Part shown: positions 7,802-15,091 of the stretch, piece by piece
Layout of the letters: each line of letters begins with the position of its first letter
Numbering within the stretch: position 1 is the first letter of the stretch
DNA from: Pontibacter chinhatensis
Lineage (GTDB): Bacteria; Bacteroidota; Bacteroidia; Cytophagales; Hymenobacteraceae
DNA length: 64,000 nucleotides
Direction: 5' to 3'
NCBI RefSeq assembly: GCF_900113285.1
Contig: NZ_FOOT01000001.1
Coordinates: forward strand, 186,001 to 250,000
Program-made: the position numbers and the translations under genes
The notes under the pieces: model-generated
Seen by the model: the letters and a program-made list of their open reading frames with translations, nothing else
Told to the model about the DNA's origin: nothing
The model's database searches: none

Positions 7802-9205
7802 ATGGCAATTAAAGCAAAACCTACCGATGAGTTTCGGGACCACATCTCTACTGTGGATGAAGAGGGTAAACGCATTTGGGTGTACCCTAAAAAGCCGAAA
7901 GGCAAACTATACAACTACCGCAAGTATGTAAGCTACCTGCTGCTGGCGCTGCTGTTTGCAGGGCCGTTTATCAAAATAAACGGGCTGCCGCTGCTCATGC
8001 TTAATGTGGTGGAGCGCAAGTTCGTTATTTTCGGGGTGCTGTTCTGGCCGCAGGATTTCTTCATTCTGGTGCTGGCTTTCCTCACGCTTGTTGTCTTTAT
8101 CATACTTTTCACGGTGGTGTACGGCCGCGTGTTCTGCGGATGGGTCTGCCCCCAGACCATCTTCATGGAAATGGTCTTCCGCCGCATAGAGTATGCCATC
8201 GAAGGAGACTATACCAAGCAGCGCGCGCTGGATAAAATGCCTTGGAACGCGGAAAAGATTCTCAAAAAGGGCTCCAAAATCAGCATTTTTCTGCTGATAT
8301 CCTTCCTCATCTCCAACCTGTTTCTGGCCTATATTATCGGGGTAGACGAGCTTAAAAAAGTAATTCTGGATGGGCCGCTGGAGCATAAGGCCGGGTTTGG
8401 TGCCCTGCTGCTGTTTACCGGGGTGTTTTTCTGGGTGTTTGCCTGGTTCCGGGAGCAGGTGTGTACCATCGTTTGTCCGTACGGCCGACTGCAGGGAGTA
8501 ATGCAGGACAAAAAAACCGTGGTGGTGGCTTACGACTATACCCGTGGCGAGCCGCGCGGCAAGTTGCGCAAAAACCAGGAGCGCACCGAGGGCGATTGCA
8601 TCGATTGTAACCAGTGCGTGCAGGTTTGTCCTACGGGCATCGACATCCGCAACGGGGCGCAGCAATTGGAGTGCATCAACTGCACGGCCTGCATCGACGC
8701 CTGCAACGACATCATGCGCATGATCGACAAGCCGGAAGGGCTGATACGCTACGAATCGGAGGAGGCGCTGGAGACGGGTAAGAAGTGGACTTTCTTTACA
8801 AACCGCGTGATGGGCTATACGGCTGTGCTGGCTATACTTCTCACGGCGCTTACTACGCTGCTGCTCACCCGCGACGAGGCTGAGGCGACCATTCTTCGTA
8901 CGCCGGGGCAACTGTACCAGAAAGCAGAGAACGGTCAGATCAAGAACCTTTACAACATCTCCGTGATCAACAAAACAAACCACGAGATGCCGCTTACCCT
9001 GAAGCTGCTGGACAAGGAGGGCACCATTAAGGTGGTGGGCAACACGCTTATACTTCCGGCACAGGGTATTGTAGAGGGGGTATTCTTTGCCGAGATAGCC
9101 CAAAAGGAGTTGAAGGGCATGAACTCAGAGATAGAGATTGGGGTGTTTAACGGCGAGGAGCTGATTACCTCTACCGATACCAAGTTTCTCGGGCCGGCCA
9201 ACTAA
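7802..9205 (+). CDS. ccoG: Cytochrome c oxidase accessory protein CcoG (FixG/RdxA)
   Basis: CcoG is a membrane polyferredoxin thought to reduce copper for cbb3 assembly. The 467 residues include several membrane helices and the motif C-G-W-V-C-P. A second motif, C-P-Y-G-R-L-Q, follows in a later helix. Two [4Fe-4S] ferredoxin clusters come next: C266-x2-C-x2-C-x3-C-P and a second C-x2-C-x2-C-x3-C set about 25 residues later. The C-terminal 100 residues form an Ig-like domain outside the membrane, as in FixG. The gene starts its own transcription unit together with ccoH and the SafE-like gene. Confidence 0.95.
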   Translation: MAIKAKPTDEFRDHISTVDEEGKRIWVYPKKPKGKLYNYRKYVSYLLLALLFAGPFIKINGLPLLMLNVVERKFVIFGVLFWPQDFFILVLAFLTLVVFIILFTVVYGRVFCGWVCPQTIFMEMVFRRIEYAIEGDYTKQRALDKMPWNAEKILKKGSKISIFLLISFLISNLFLAYIIGVDELKKVILDGPLEHKAGFGALLLFTGVFFWVFAWFREQVCTIVCPYGRLQGVMQDKKTVVVAYDYTRGEPRGKLRKNQERTEGDCIDCNQCVQVCPTGIDIRNGAQQLECINCTACIDACNDIMRMIDKPEGLIRYESEEALETGKKWTFFTNRVMGYTAVLAILLTALTTLLLTRDEAEATILRTPGQLYQKAENGQIKNLYNISVINKTNHEMPLTLKLLDKEGTIKVVGNTLILPAQGIVEGVFFAEIAQKELKGMNSEIEIGVFNGEELITSTDTKFLGPAN

Positions 9206-9257
9206 GAAATTATAAAACCCTCTTAAAGGGATACAGAAAGTATAAACAAACATCGAG

Positions 9258-9728
9258 ATGAAAACCGCACAAAAAAATAATAGCTTTACCCTTTGGCCCT
9301 ACATGATTGTGGTGTGCATGGTGAGTTTCATGGGCTACATAGCGCACTTCGTGTACCAGGCCATGAACCAGGATGTAGACCTGGTAAGCAAGGATTACTA
9401 CGCGCAGGAAATTAAGTACCAGGACCAGATTGAGCGCGTACGGCGTACGCAGGCGCTGGGTGATGTGATGCTCAACTACAAAGCCGGGGACGAGGCCATA
9501 CTTTTGCAGATGCCGGCTACGTACCAGGATATGAACCTGAGCGGCACCATTACGCTGTTTCGCCCTTCTGACGACAAGCTGGACAAGCAATTACCGCTGC
9601 AGCTGGGCCGCGACCACAGCCAGCTATTGGAGGTAGCAGACCTGGAGAGCGGGCTCTGGAAGGTGCGCGTTAGCTTCAGCGCCAACAACGAGGATTATTA
9701 CACCGAGAAAACGATACAAATTAAGTAG
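9258..9728 (+). CDS. ccoH: cbb3 oxidase assembly protein, FixH/CcoH family
   Basis: This 156-residue protein has an N-terminal membrane helix (about residues 12-33), then the characteristic D-L-V-S-K-D-Y-Y motif followed by a basic helix and a beta-rich periplasmic domain. CcoH helps mature the cbb3 complex together with the copper ATPase. The gene lies 52 bp after ccoG and 2 bp before the next gene, consistent with one operon. Confidence 0.9.
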   Translation: MKTAQKNNSFTLWPYMIVVCMVSFMGYIAHFVYQAMNQDVDLVSKDYYAQEIKYQDQIERVRRTQALGDVMLNYKAGDEAILLQMPATYQDMNLSGTITLFRPSDDKLDKQLPLQLGRDHSQLLEVADLESGLWKVRVSFSANNEDYYTEKTIQIK

Positions 9729-9730
9729 CC

Positions 9731-10462
9731 ATGATCTGGGCTGGTTTTCTCTTCGGACTTTTAGGCAGTTTCCATTGCGTCGGGATGTGCGGCCCGATAG
9801 CCATGGCCTTACCATTTGGCAGGAGCAGCGGCTGGCGCTATTATGCTGGCCGGCTCCTGTACAATGGGGGGCGCTTGGTAACCTACGCTTTGCTAGGCGC
9901 GCTGGCAGGTGCCTTTGGGCAATCGCTGCAGTTGGCGGGGCTACAGCAGGTAGTCTCCATCATTTCAGGATTGCTCATACTTTTCTTTCTGGTTGCCCCA
10001 GCCGCCTTTAAGGGCAGGGCAGGGGCCATGCTGGGCACCGACAAAGCCGTGGTTTGGGTGCGACGTAAGCTCGGCTACTATTTTGGGCGCGACAACCTAG
10101 GCGCGCTCTTTATGGTAGGGTCGCTGAACGGGCTGCTGCCATGCGGCTTTGTGTACATCGCGCTGGCCGGCGCCATCAGCGCACCGGGCATACCTGGTGC
10201 TATGCTGTACATGGCCTTATTCGGTCTGGGTACTTTCCCGCTTATGTTTCTTGTCTCGCTCTCGGGCAAATTTATCAGCCTAAAGTTAAGGGGTACCTTT
10301 AACAGAATAGTGCCTTACGTGGGCATGGCCTTAGCCATACTTTTTATCGTGCGTGGATTAGGGTTGGGCATCCCATACCTGAGCCCCAAGGTAGTGCAGA
10401 CAACGGGGCATACTACAGAGATGAGCTGTTGCACCAAGCCAGGCACGACCGCGCAAAAATGA
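9731..10462 (+). CDS. SafE/TauE (UreH-like) family membrane protein of the cbb3 cluster
   Basis: This 243-residue protein has about six membrane helices. It starts with G-L-L-G-S-F-H-C-V-G-M-C-G-P, the hallmark of the sulfite-exporter/UreH-like family found in cbb3 assembly clusters. The internal motif N-G-L-L-P-C-G-F-V-Y fits the same family. Members have been linked to copper or metal handling for cytochrome oxidase assembly, but the transported substrate is not established. The short Cys-containing tail (E-M-S-C-C-T-K-P) could bind a metal. Its TGA stop is also the first half-site of the Fnr-like box of the next promoter. Confidence 0.82.
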   Translation: MIWAGFLFGLLGSFHCVGMCGPIAMALPFGRSSGWRYYAGRLLYNGGRLVTYALLGALAGAFGQSLQLAGLQQVVSIISGLLILFFLVAPAAFKGRAGAMLGTDKAVVWVRRKLGYYFGRDNLGALFMVGSLNGLLPCGFVYIALAGAISAPGIPGAMLYMALFGLGTFPLMFLVSLSGKFISLKLRGTFNRIVPYVGMALAILFIVRGLGLGIPYLSPKVVQTTGHTTEMSCCTKPGTTAQK

Positions 10463-10524
10463 CAAAAGTCACTTTTGCGGCTGACATTGCTCAGCACCTG
10501 CAATATTAAGTTGGCGTAATTTTA
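10460..10524 (+). promoter_or_regulatory. Low-oxygen-type promoter of the usp gene with tandem Fnr-like sites
   Basis: The distal site TGACAAAAGTCA (10460-10471) is a perfect inverted repeat. The proximal site TGACATTGCTCA (10482-10493) has one mismatched half. Their centres are 22 bp apart. The -7-like box TAATTTTA (10517-10524) ends 36.5 bp from the proximal centre, matching the other three promoters. The distal site overlaps the stop codon of the preceding gene. Confidence 0.7.
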
Positions 10525-10570
10525 CCACAGGTAATTTATTCCGGGCTTAAAAAAGAACACGTCAAGAACT

Positions 10571-11467
10571 ATGAAGCAACTACTGGTACCTGTACAGTTT
10601 GATGATGCGAGCGGGAAGCTAGTTTCCTATGCCGGATCGCTGGCCAAGGCAATGGGAGCGGAACTGGTGCTGCTCTACAACACCGGCACCACTACGCTGA
10701 CCTTCACGCAGCAGAGCCGCGCCATACAGGCGCTTCGCACGTTTGCTGATCACCACTTAAACAGGTATAACCAGACGTGTTTCAAGCAGTTTGAGTGTCT
10801 AGTAAAGCCTGGGATGCTGCACGAAAGTATAAAAAGCGTGGTGCAGGATTATGCAGTGGACATGGTGCTGATGCACGCCCTGCCGGTAGCGGAGCACAAG
10901 CAGGCAGACAATGACCACGCTGCTGCCATCATGCACCTGGTGGATGTGCCTGTGATGGTTCTGCCCGAGGGCAAAGACTACCAAAAGCTGATGCACCTGG
11001 TCTTCGCAACAGACTTTACCGACCGCGACCCCAAGGTACTGCAGCGCATCCTGGCCTTTGCCACGCAGGCTAAAGCAAAACTCATGCTGGTACAAGTTTA
11101 TACTTTGGCAGATAAACCGCAGCTCAGCATTATGAACCAGGCCATGCGGGAAGTAGAGGCGCTGCTCAACAGCAAGAAGGTAAGCGTAAGGCTGCTGGAG
11201 GAAGAGGACGTGCTGGAAGGCATCAGCGACTTTGCAGAAAGGGAGGGAGCCGATATGCTGCTAATGGCGACCCAGGACAATTACCTGATGCAGCGCCTTT
11301 TCAGCAACAATTACCTCAAAACTAAAGCGTACCATACACAAATTCCGTTGCTCACCTTTAGGCAGGTAAAACGCAAGCCCTGCTTCGGATGCTGCGCCAA
11401 CTGCAAAAGCAAAACCAAGCAAGAGGCAACTCCGGGTTTAGTGACTTTGGACGATTTTAAAGTATAA
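10571..11467 (+). CDS. Tandem universal stress protein (UspA family) with Cys-rich tail
   Basis: The 298 residues form two Usp folds in tandem (about 1-140 and 143-270). Each has the expected opening beta strand (LLVPVQFDD and LVFATDFTD). After the second domain comes a tail with the pattern C-x2-C-C-x2-C followed by K-S-K-T-K. That tail is unusual and could bind a metal or be redox active. Usp proteins bind nucleotides and support survival under energy or oxygen limitation. Location behind an Fnr-like promoter directly after the oxidase assembly genes fits a role in low-oxygen stress. The exact biochemical function is unknown. Confidence 0.88.
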   Translation: MKQLLVPVQFDDASGKLVSYAGSLAKAMGAELVLLYNTGTTTLTFTQQSRAIQALRTFADHHLNRYNQTCFKQFECLVKPGMLHESIKSVVQDYAVDMVLMHALPVAEHKQADNDHAAAIMHLVDVPVMVLPEGKDYQKLMHLVFATDFTDRDPKVLQRILAFATQAKAKLMLVQVYTLADKPQLSIMNQAMREVEALLNSKKVSVRLLEEEDVLEGISDFAEREGADMLLMATQDNYLMQRLFSNNYLKTKAYHTQIPLLTFRQVKRKPCFGCCANCKSKTKQEATPGLVTLDDFKV

Positions 11468-11515
11468 ATGTAGGTAGCTATCTGCAAGTAGTTGTGTGTC
11501 TTCGCTTATAAGGAA

Positions 11516-11881
11516 ATGCTGAAGAGAGCGATTGAAGAAGGAAAGCTACAGGTACAACAGCGCTGCTCAAGAGCGGGTACCTGCCTGTACAGAGCGGGTC
11601 AACCAACGGAGCGCTTTTACCTGCTGCTTGAGGGAGTGGCAACGTTAAGTATACCAAACCTGCCGCACGACACGCTCGTAGCGCAGGGGAATTTAATAGG
11701 AATTCAGGATCTGCTGAAAGAGGAGCACAGCCACACGGCTATACTTGCCGAAGACGCCAAATTTGTCGAGATACCGAAGCAGGAGCTGTTGAGAGCCATC
11801 CAAACCATGGCGCCCTTGCGGTTGTACCTGATGAGGCTCATGAGCAAACAGCAACACCTGAGCCCGCTGGCATATGAATAA
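11516..11881 (+). CDS. Single-domain cyclic-nucleotide-binding-fold (Crp-like sensor) protein without DNA-binding domain
   Basis: About 121 residues match the Crp/Fnr effector beta-barrel: Y-R-A-G-Q-P-T-E-R-F-Y-L-L-L-E-G-V-A, then G-N-L-I-G-I-Q-D-L-L. The frame ends soon after the position of the dimer helix, so there is no winged helix. ATG 11516 directly after AAGGAA is preferred over an in-frame TTG at 11492. It is 48 bp behind usp and probably in its transcript. It could be a stand-alone sensor or a decoy partner of the Crp/Fnr regulator. Alternatively it is a regulator that lost its DNA-binding half; the frame is clean and no remnant of the missing half was seen downstream. Confidence 0.72.
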   Translation: MLKRAIEEGKLQVQQRCSRAGTCLYRAGQPTERFYLLLEGVATLSIPNLPHDTLVAQGNLIGIQDLLKEEHSHTAILAEDAKFVEIPKQELLRAIQTMAPLRLYLMRLMSKQQHLSPLAYE

Positions 11882-11905
11882 TTAATGGCGATTGATTATA
11901 CCCTG

Positions 11906-11947
11906 AAGCAGCCGCATCAGCTTGTCTGGTGTGGCTGCTTCTTTTTT
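11906..11947 (+). terminator. Intrinsic terminator ending the oxidase island
   Basis: A 15-base stem with G-T pairs (11906-11920 with 11926-11940) closes the loop CTTGT and is followed by a T-run (11942-11947). It lies 25 bases after the preceding stop codon. Confidence 0.85.
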
Positions 11948-12055
11948 ATGCCAGTTGAGAGACAAAGTATTCAAAACCTGCTCTTTATGTCAGCACTGCA
12001 GCGTCGTTTTCGCTGCTATTGCTTAACTTAAACTAGGTGCCCTGGCTATTTTTTT

Positions 12056-12063
12056 TATTTTTG
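12056..12063 (+). promoter_or_regulatory. -7 promoter box TATTTTTG upstream of the DUF389 gene
   Basis: This is a perfect match to TAnnTTTG 22 bp before the ATG at 12085. No clear TTG -33 box was found at the usual spacing, so the call is moderate. Confidence 0.5.
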
Positions 12064-12084
12064 TAGCTCCTACACCACCCAAGT

Positions 12085-13497
12085 ATGCTGCTACAATCCC
12101 TAAAAAGACTGCTGAATAACGTGCTGAACATCCAGCACGAAACCGACGAAGAAGGAACTATACGTGAGATAAACGATAAAATTCCGATTAGGGGCAATAA
12201 CACCTGGATGCTGATCTGTTCCGCTGTGCTTGCCTCCATCGGGCTTGATACCGGCTCAGGCGCTGTCATAATCGGAGCCATGCTTGTCTCCCCGCTGATG
12301 TCGCCCATACTGGGTGTAGGGTTAGCGGTAGGCATCAACGACCGCGAAATGCTCATCGATTCGGTCAAGAACCTGGCCCTGGCTGCTGCCGCAGGGCTGG
12401 TGGTTAGCTTTTTATACTTCAGTGTCACACCGCTTGGGGAGCCAACCAATGAACTGCTGGCCCGCACCACCCCCACCTTGTTGGATGTGGGCGTAGCGTT
12501 TTTCGGGGGAGTAGCCGGCATCGTGTCTATTTCCCGCTCCGACAAGTCAAACGCCATTCCGGGGGTAGCCATTGCCACAGCGTTGATGCCTCCGCTTTGT
12601 ACGGCGGGCTTCGGACTGGCCGTTGGCCGCTACGACTACTTTCTTGGCGGCTTCTACCTGTTCTTCATCAACGCGGTGTTCATCAGCCTGGCCACCTACA
12701 TGATTGTCAAGTACCTGCATTTCCATACCAAGGCTTATGTAGACGCAGTCAAGCAAAAACGTGTGGCACAGGCCATGGCCGTGGTCTTAATTATTGTAGT
12801 GTTGCCAAGCGTATACTTCCTGTATAACATCTACACCGAAATCAAGACAAAAAAGCAGATTGAGCAGCTGGTAATAAATGATTTCACCAAGCGAAACAAC
12901 GAGATAATCAAGTGGGAGATGCAGACGGAGGACTCGTTAAAGTATGTGAAGATTTACAGCGTAGGCAAGCAGGTAGATGAAAAGTTGGTTAAGCAGTATG
13001 ACGCGGTACTTGCTGAAAATGACCTCAAAGATTACCGGGTAAAACTCGTTCAACTGGATATATCGCCGGAAGAGGTCCAGAAAATAGCCTATGACGTTAC
13101 CAACAACGTGACACAGGATTTCCTGAAAGCCCTTGAACTGCAGAAGCTGCAGGAGCAGCGCGCTGACAGTATACGTAGGCAGCAGCAGTTGGACTTGCGC
13201 CTTGCCGCCGATCGCGAGCTAAAGCAGCTGTTCCCGGAGATACAAAATGTGCAGCTAGGGGACATGATCAGCACGACAAACCCGGCCAAGCCTGATACCG
13301 TTGCGCTGGTGATGATTGACTGGAGACAGCAGGAGCCATCCGTGCCGGAGAAAGCCGGGCAGGGTAAAAAGGCTGCTCTGAAGCCACCAAAGCCGAAGCT
13401 GCAGCCCCACCAGATTCAGGAGTATGAAGGCCGCATCAGAGGCTACTTAAGCCAAAGATTACAGCGCGACTCGGTGCATGTTATCTCGAGTATGTAG
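12085..13497 (+). CDS. DUF389 domain (TIGR00341-type) membrane protein
   Basis: This 470-residue protein contains the DUF389 membrane core: G-A-V-I-I-G-A-M-L-V-S-P-L-M-S-P-I near residue 53, then further helices with A-T-A-L-M-P-P-L-C-T-A-G-F-G. After the last helix (about residues 230-255) comes a 200-residue soluble region with a coiled-coil-like, Q/R-rich part and a basic, proline-containing stretch near the end. The function of DUF389 is not established. It is a single-gene unit with its own -7 box. Confidence 0.85.
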   Translation: MLLQSLKRLLNNVLNIQHETDEEGTIREINDKIPIRGNNTWMLICSAVLASIGLDTGSGAVIIGAMLVSPLMSPILGVGLAVGINDREMLIDSVKNLALAAAAGLVVSFLYFSVTPLGEPTNELLARTTPTLLDVGVAFFGGVAGIVSISRSDKSNAIPGVAIATALMPPLCTAGFGLAVGRYDYFLGGFYLFFINAVFISLATYMIVKYLHFHTKAYVDAVKQKRVAQAMAVVLIIVVLPSVYFLYNIYTEIKTKKQIEQLVINDFTKRNNEIIKWEMQTEDSLKYVKIYSVGKQVDEKLVKQYDAVLAENDLKDYRVKLVQLDISPEEVQKIAYDVTNNVTQDFLKALELQKLQEQRADSIRRQQQLDLRLAADRELKQLFPEIQNVQLGDMISTTNPAKPDTVALVMIDWRQQEPSVPEKAGQGKKAALKPPKPKLQPHQIQEYEGRIRGYLSQRLQRDSVHVISSM

Positions 13498-13561
13498 TTT
13501 GATAATAGCATTTTATACTTTGTAGTTCAACTTATACTTTAAGCAAGTATAGGTGACCTTG

Positions 13562-13569
13562 TAGCTTTG
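13562..13569 (+). promoter_or_regulatory. -7 promoter box TAGCTTTG upstream of the ion channel gene
   Basis: This is a perfect match to TAnnTTTG 44 bp before the start codon at 13614. Two TATACTT words and one AAGTATA word lie just upstream in the same short spacer. Confidence 0.45.
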
Positions 13570-13613
13570 CCGCTAGCCAGCCGTATACCATTTGGTTAAA
13601 TCCTGATTAGCCA

Positions 13614-14435
13614 ATGGTTGCGTTTAGCGAGCGAAGAAAAAAACTTTACCGGATTATTTTTGAAGCTGATACGCCGGCAGGCAAAGCCTTTGACGTTGCC
13701 TTGCTCATACTCATTATTTCAAGTGTCGTTGTCGTTTCCCTCGAAAGCATCGTCTCGGTGCGCCGCAACTACCTGCAGCTCTTCCTCGTCCTGGAGTGGG
13801 CCTTTACCATTATCTTTACAATAGAATATTTCCTCCGCATTTACAGCACCCCAAGGCCTGTAAAGTATATCTTCTCCTTTTTCGGGCTAGTCGACCTGCT
13901 GGCCATCCTCCCGACCTACCTGAGCCTGTTTATACTTGGCTCACAGTATTTGCTGGTGGTGCGGGTGCTCCGTTTGCTGCGTATCGCCCGTATTTTTAAG
14001 CTGACCCAGTTCATTAACGAGGGGCAGGTACTAACCAGGGCCCTCAGGGCGAGCGCCACCAAAATAGCCGTGTTCCTGGGCACAGTGTCGTTGCTGGTGG
14101 TGATAATCGGTTCGCTGATGTATGTGATAGAGGGGCGTGAAAATGGGTTTACCAGCATCCCCAAGAGCATTTACTGGACCATCGTCACCCTTACCACCGT
14201 TGGGTACGGTGATATTGCCCCGCAAACCACACTTGGCCAGTTTGTGGCTAGCTTGGTAATGATTATGGGCTATGGCATCATTGCGGTGCCAACAGGTATT
14301 GTAACCGTAGAAATGTCGCGCTCCGACAGAGCCAATCTGACGCAACAGGTTTGCCCCAACTGCCATGCCGAAGGGCATCAGGCCGATGCGGCCTACTGCT
14401 ACAAATGCGGTTACAAGTTTTCGGAATTAGCCTGA
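13614..14435 (+). CDS. Voltage-gated potassium channel (Kv-type) with C-terminal zinc ribbon
   Basis: The 273 residues have six membrane helices. The fourth carries regularly spaced arginines (R-V-L-R-L-L-R-I-A-R), the voltage sensor. The selectivity filter T-L-T-T-V-G-Y-G-D is complete, with G-Y-G-D at residues 197-200. The C-terminal 35 residues form a C-x2-C ... C-x2-C zinc ribbon (C-P-N-C-H and C-Y-K-C-G), as seen in some bacterial channels. It should carry outward or inward potassium current depending on membrane voltage. The gene is convergent with the PAP2 gene. Confidence 0.92.
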   Translation: MVAFSERRKKLYRIIFEADTPAGKAFDVALLILIISSVVVVSLESIVSVRRNYLQLFLVLEWAFTIIFTIEYFLRIYSTPRPVKYIFSFFGLVDLLAILPTYLSLFILGSQYLLVVRVLRLLRIARIFKLTQFINEGQVLTRALRASATKIAVFLGTVSLLVVIIGSLMYVIEGRENGFTSIPKSIYWTIVTLTTVGYGDIAPQTTLGQFVASLVMIMGYGIIAVPTGIVTVEMSRSDRANLTQQVCPNCHAEGHQADAAYCYKCGYKFSELA

Positions 14436-14446
14436 GCTATACTTTG

Positions 14447-14511
14447 GAGGCCCGTTTTACAAGTATAAAAGTATGGAATGGCCATAATTTTATACTTGTA
14501 AAACGGGCCTC
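14447..14511. terminator. Perfect 24-bp hairpin between convergent genes
   Basis: The arms 14447-14470 and 14488-14511 are exact inverse complements with a 17-base loop. Each arm contains AAGTATA/TATACTT. It sits between the channel stop and the PAP2 stop, so it probably ends transcription from both sides, although no long T-run is present. Confidence 0.7.
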
Positions 14512-14515
14512 GGAC

Positions 14516-15091
14516 TCAGGCGTGGAAGTAGGCGTAGCGGTCTATTACCCTGAAGTATACCAGCGATGCCAGATAAGCCAGCAGCGAGCCCAGCAGTGCC
14601 CCCAGCAACACGTCCGAAGGATAATGCACACCCAGGTAAATGCGGCTATAAGTCACTATCACAGCCCATGTTACCAGCAGCACCTTAAAGATAAGGTAAC
14701 GGTGGGGGAGCACCATGCTGAAGAAAACCGCCAGCGCAAAAGTGTTGGCCGCATGCGAGGAAATAAACCCGAACTTGCCGCCGCAGTTGCGCACGATGTT
14801 TATGACGTCGGCGAGAGCCGGGTCGTGGCAGGGGCGCAGGCGCATAAAGTATGGCTTCATGATGCCGGAGGCAACAAAGTCGGCCAGGCCGATAGATATG
14901 ATCACCAGCAGGATCATGGCTATACTTTTCCGTTTGTAGCGCCACACCAGGTAGCCGATGAGTCCCAGGTAAAACGGAATCCATACGTACTTATCCGACA
15001 TGAACACCATGATGGTGTCCCAGATCGGGCTGTGCATGCCGTTGAGGGAAATAAACAGTTCCCTGTCCAGCTGCTTGAGCGTTTCGAGCAT
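14516..15091 (-). CDS. PAP2-family phosphatase
   Basis: This is a 191-residue integral membrane phosphatase. The three conserved motifs are present: K-P-Y-F-M-R-L-R-P (K-x6-R-P), S-S-H-A-A-N (S-x-H) and S-R-I-Y-L-G-V-H-Y-P-S-D (S-R-x5-H-x3-D). It could act on undecaprenyl diphosphate or phosphatidyl phosphates; the sequence does not decide. The start codon overlaps the hemF stop by one base (TAATG), so the two genes are translationally coupled. Confidence 0.9.
   Translation of the reverse strand: MLETLKQLDRELFISLNGMHSPIWDTIMVFMSDKYVWIPFYLGLIGYLVWRYKRKSIAMILLVIISIGLADFVASGIMKPYFMRLRPCHDPALADVINIVRNCGGKFGFISSHAANTFALAVFFSMVLPHRYLIFKVLLVTWAVIVTYSRIYLGVHYPSDVLLGALLGSLLAYLASLVYFRVIDRYAYFHA

Noticed and set aside
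11492-11515. TTG start for the sensor-domain gene
   Set aside because: ATG 11516 follows an AAGGAA site directly and the eight extra residues do not resemble the family N-terminus.
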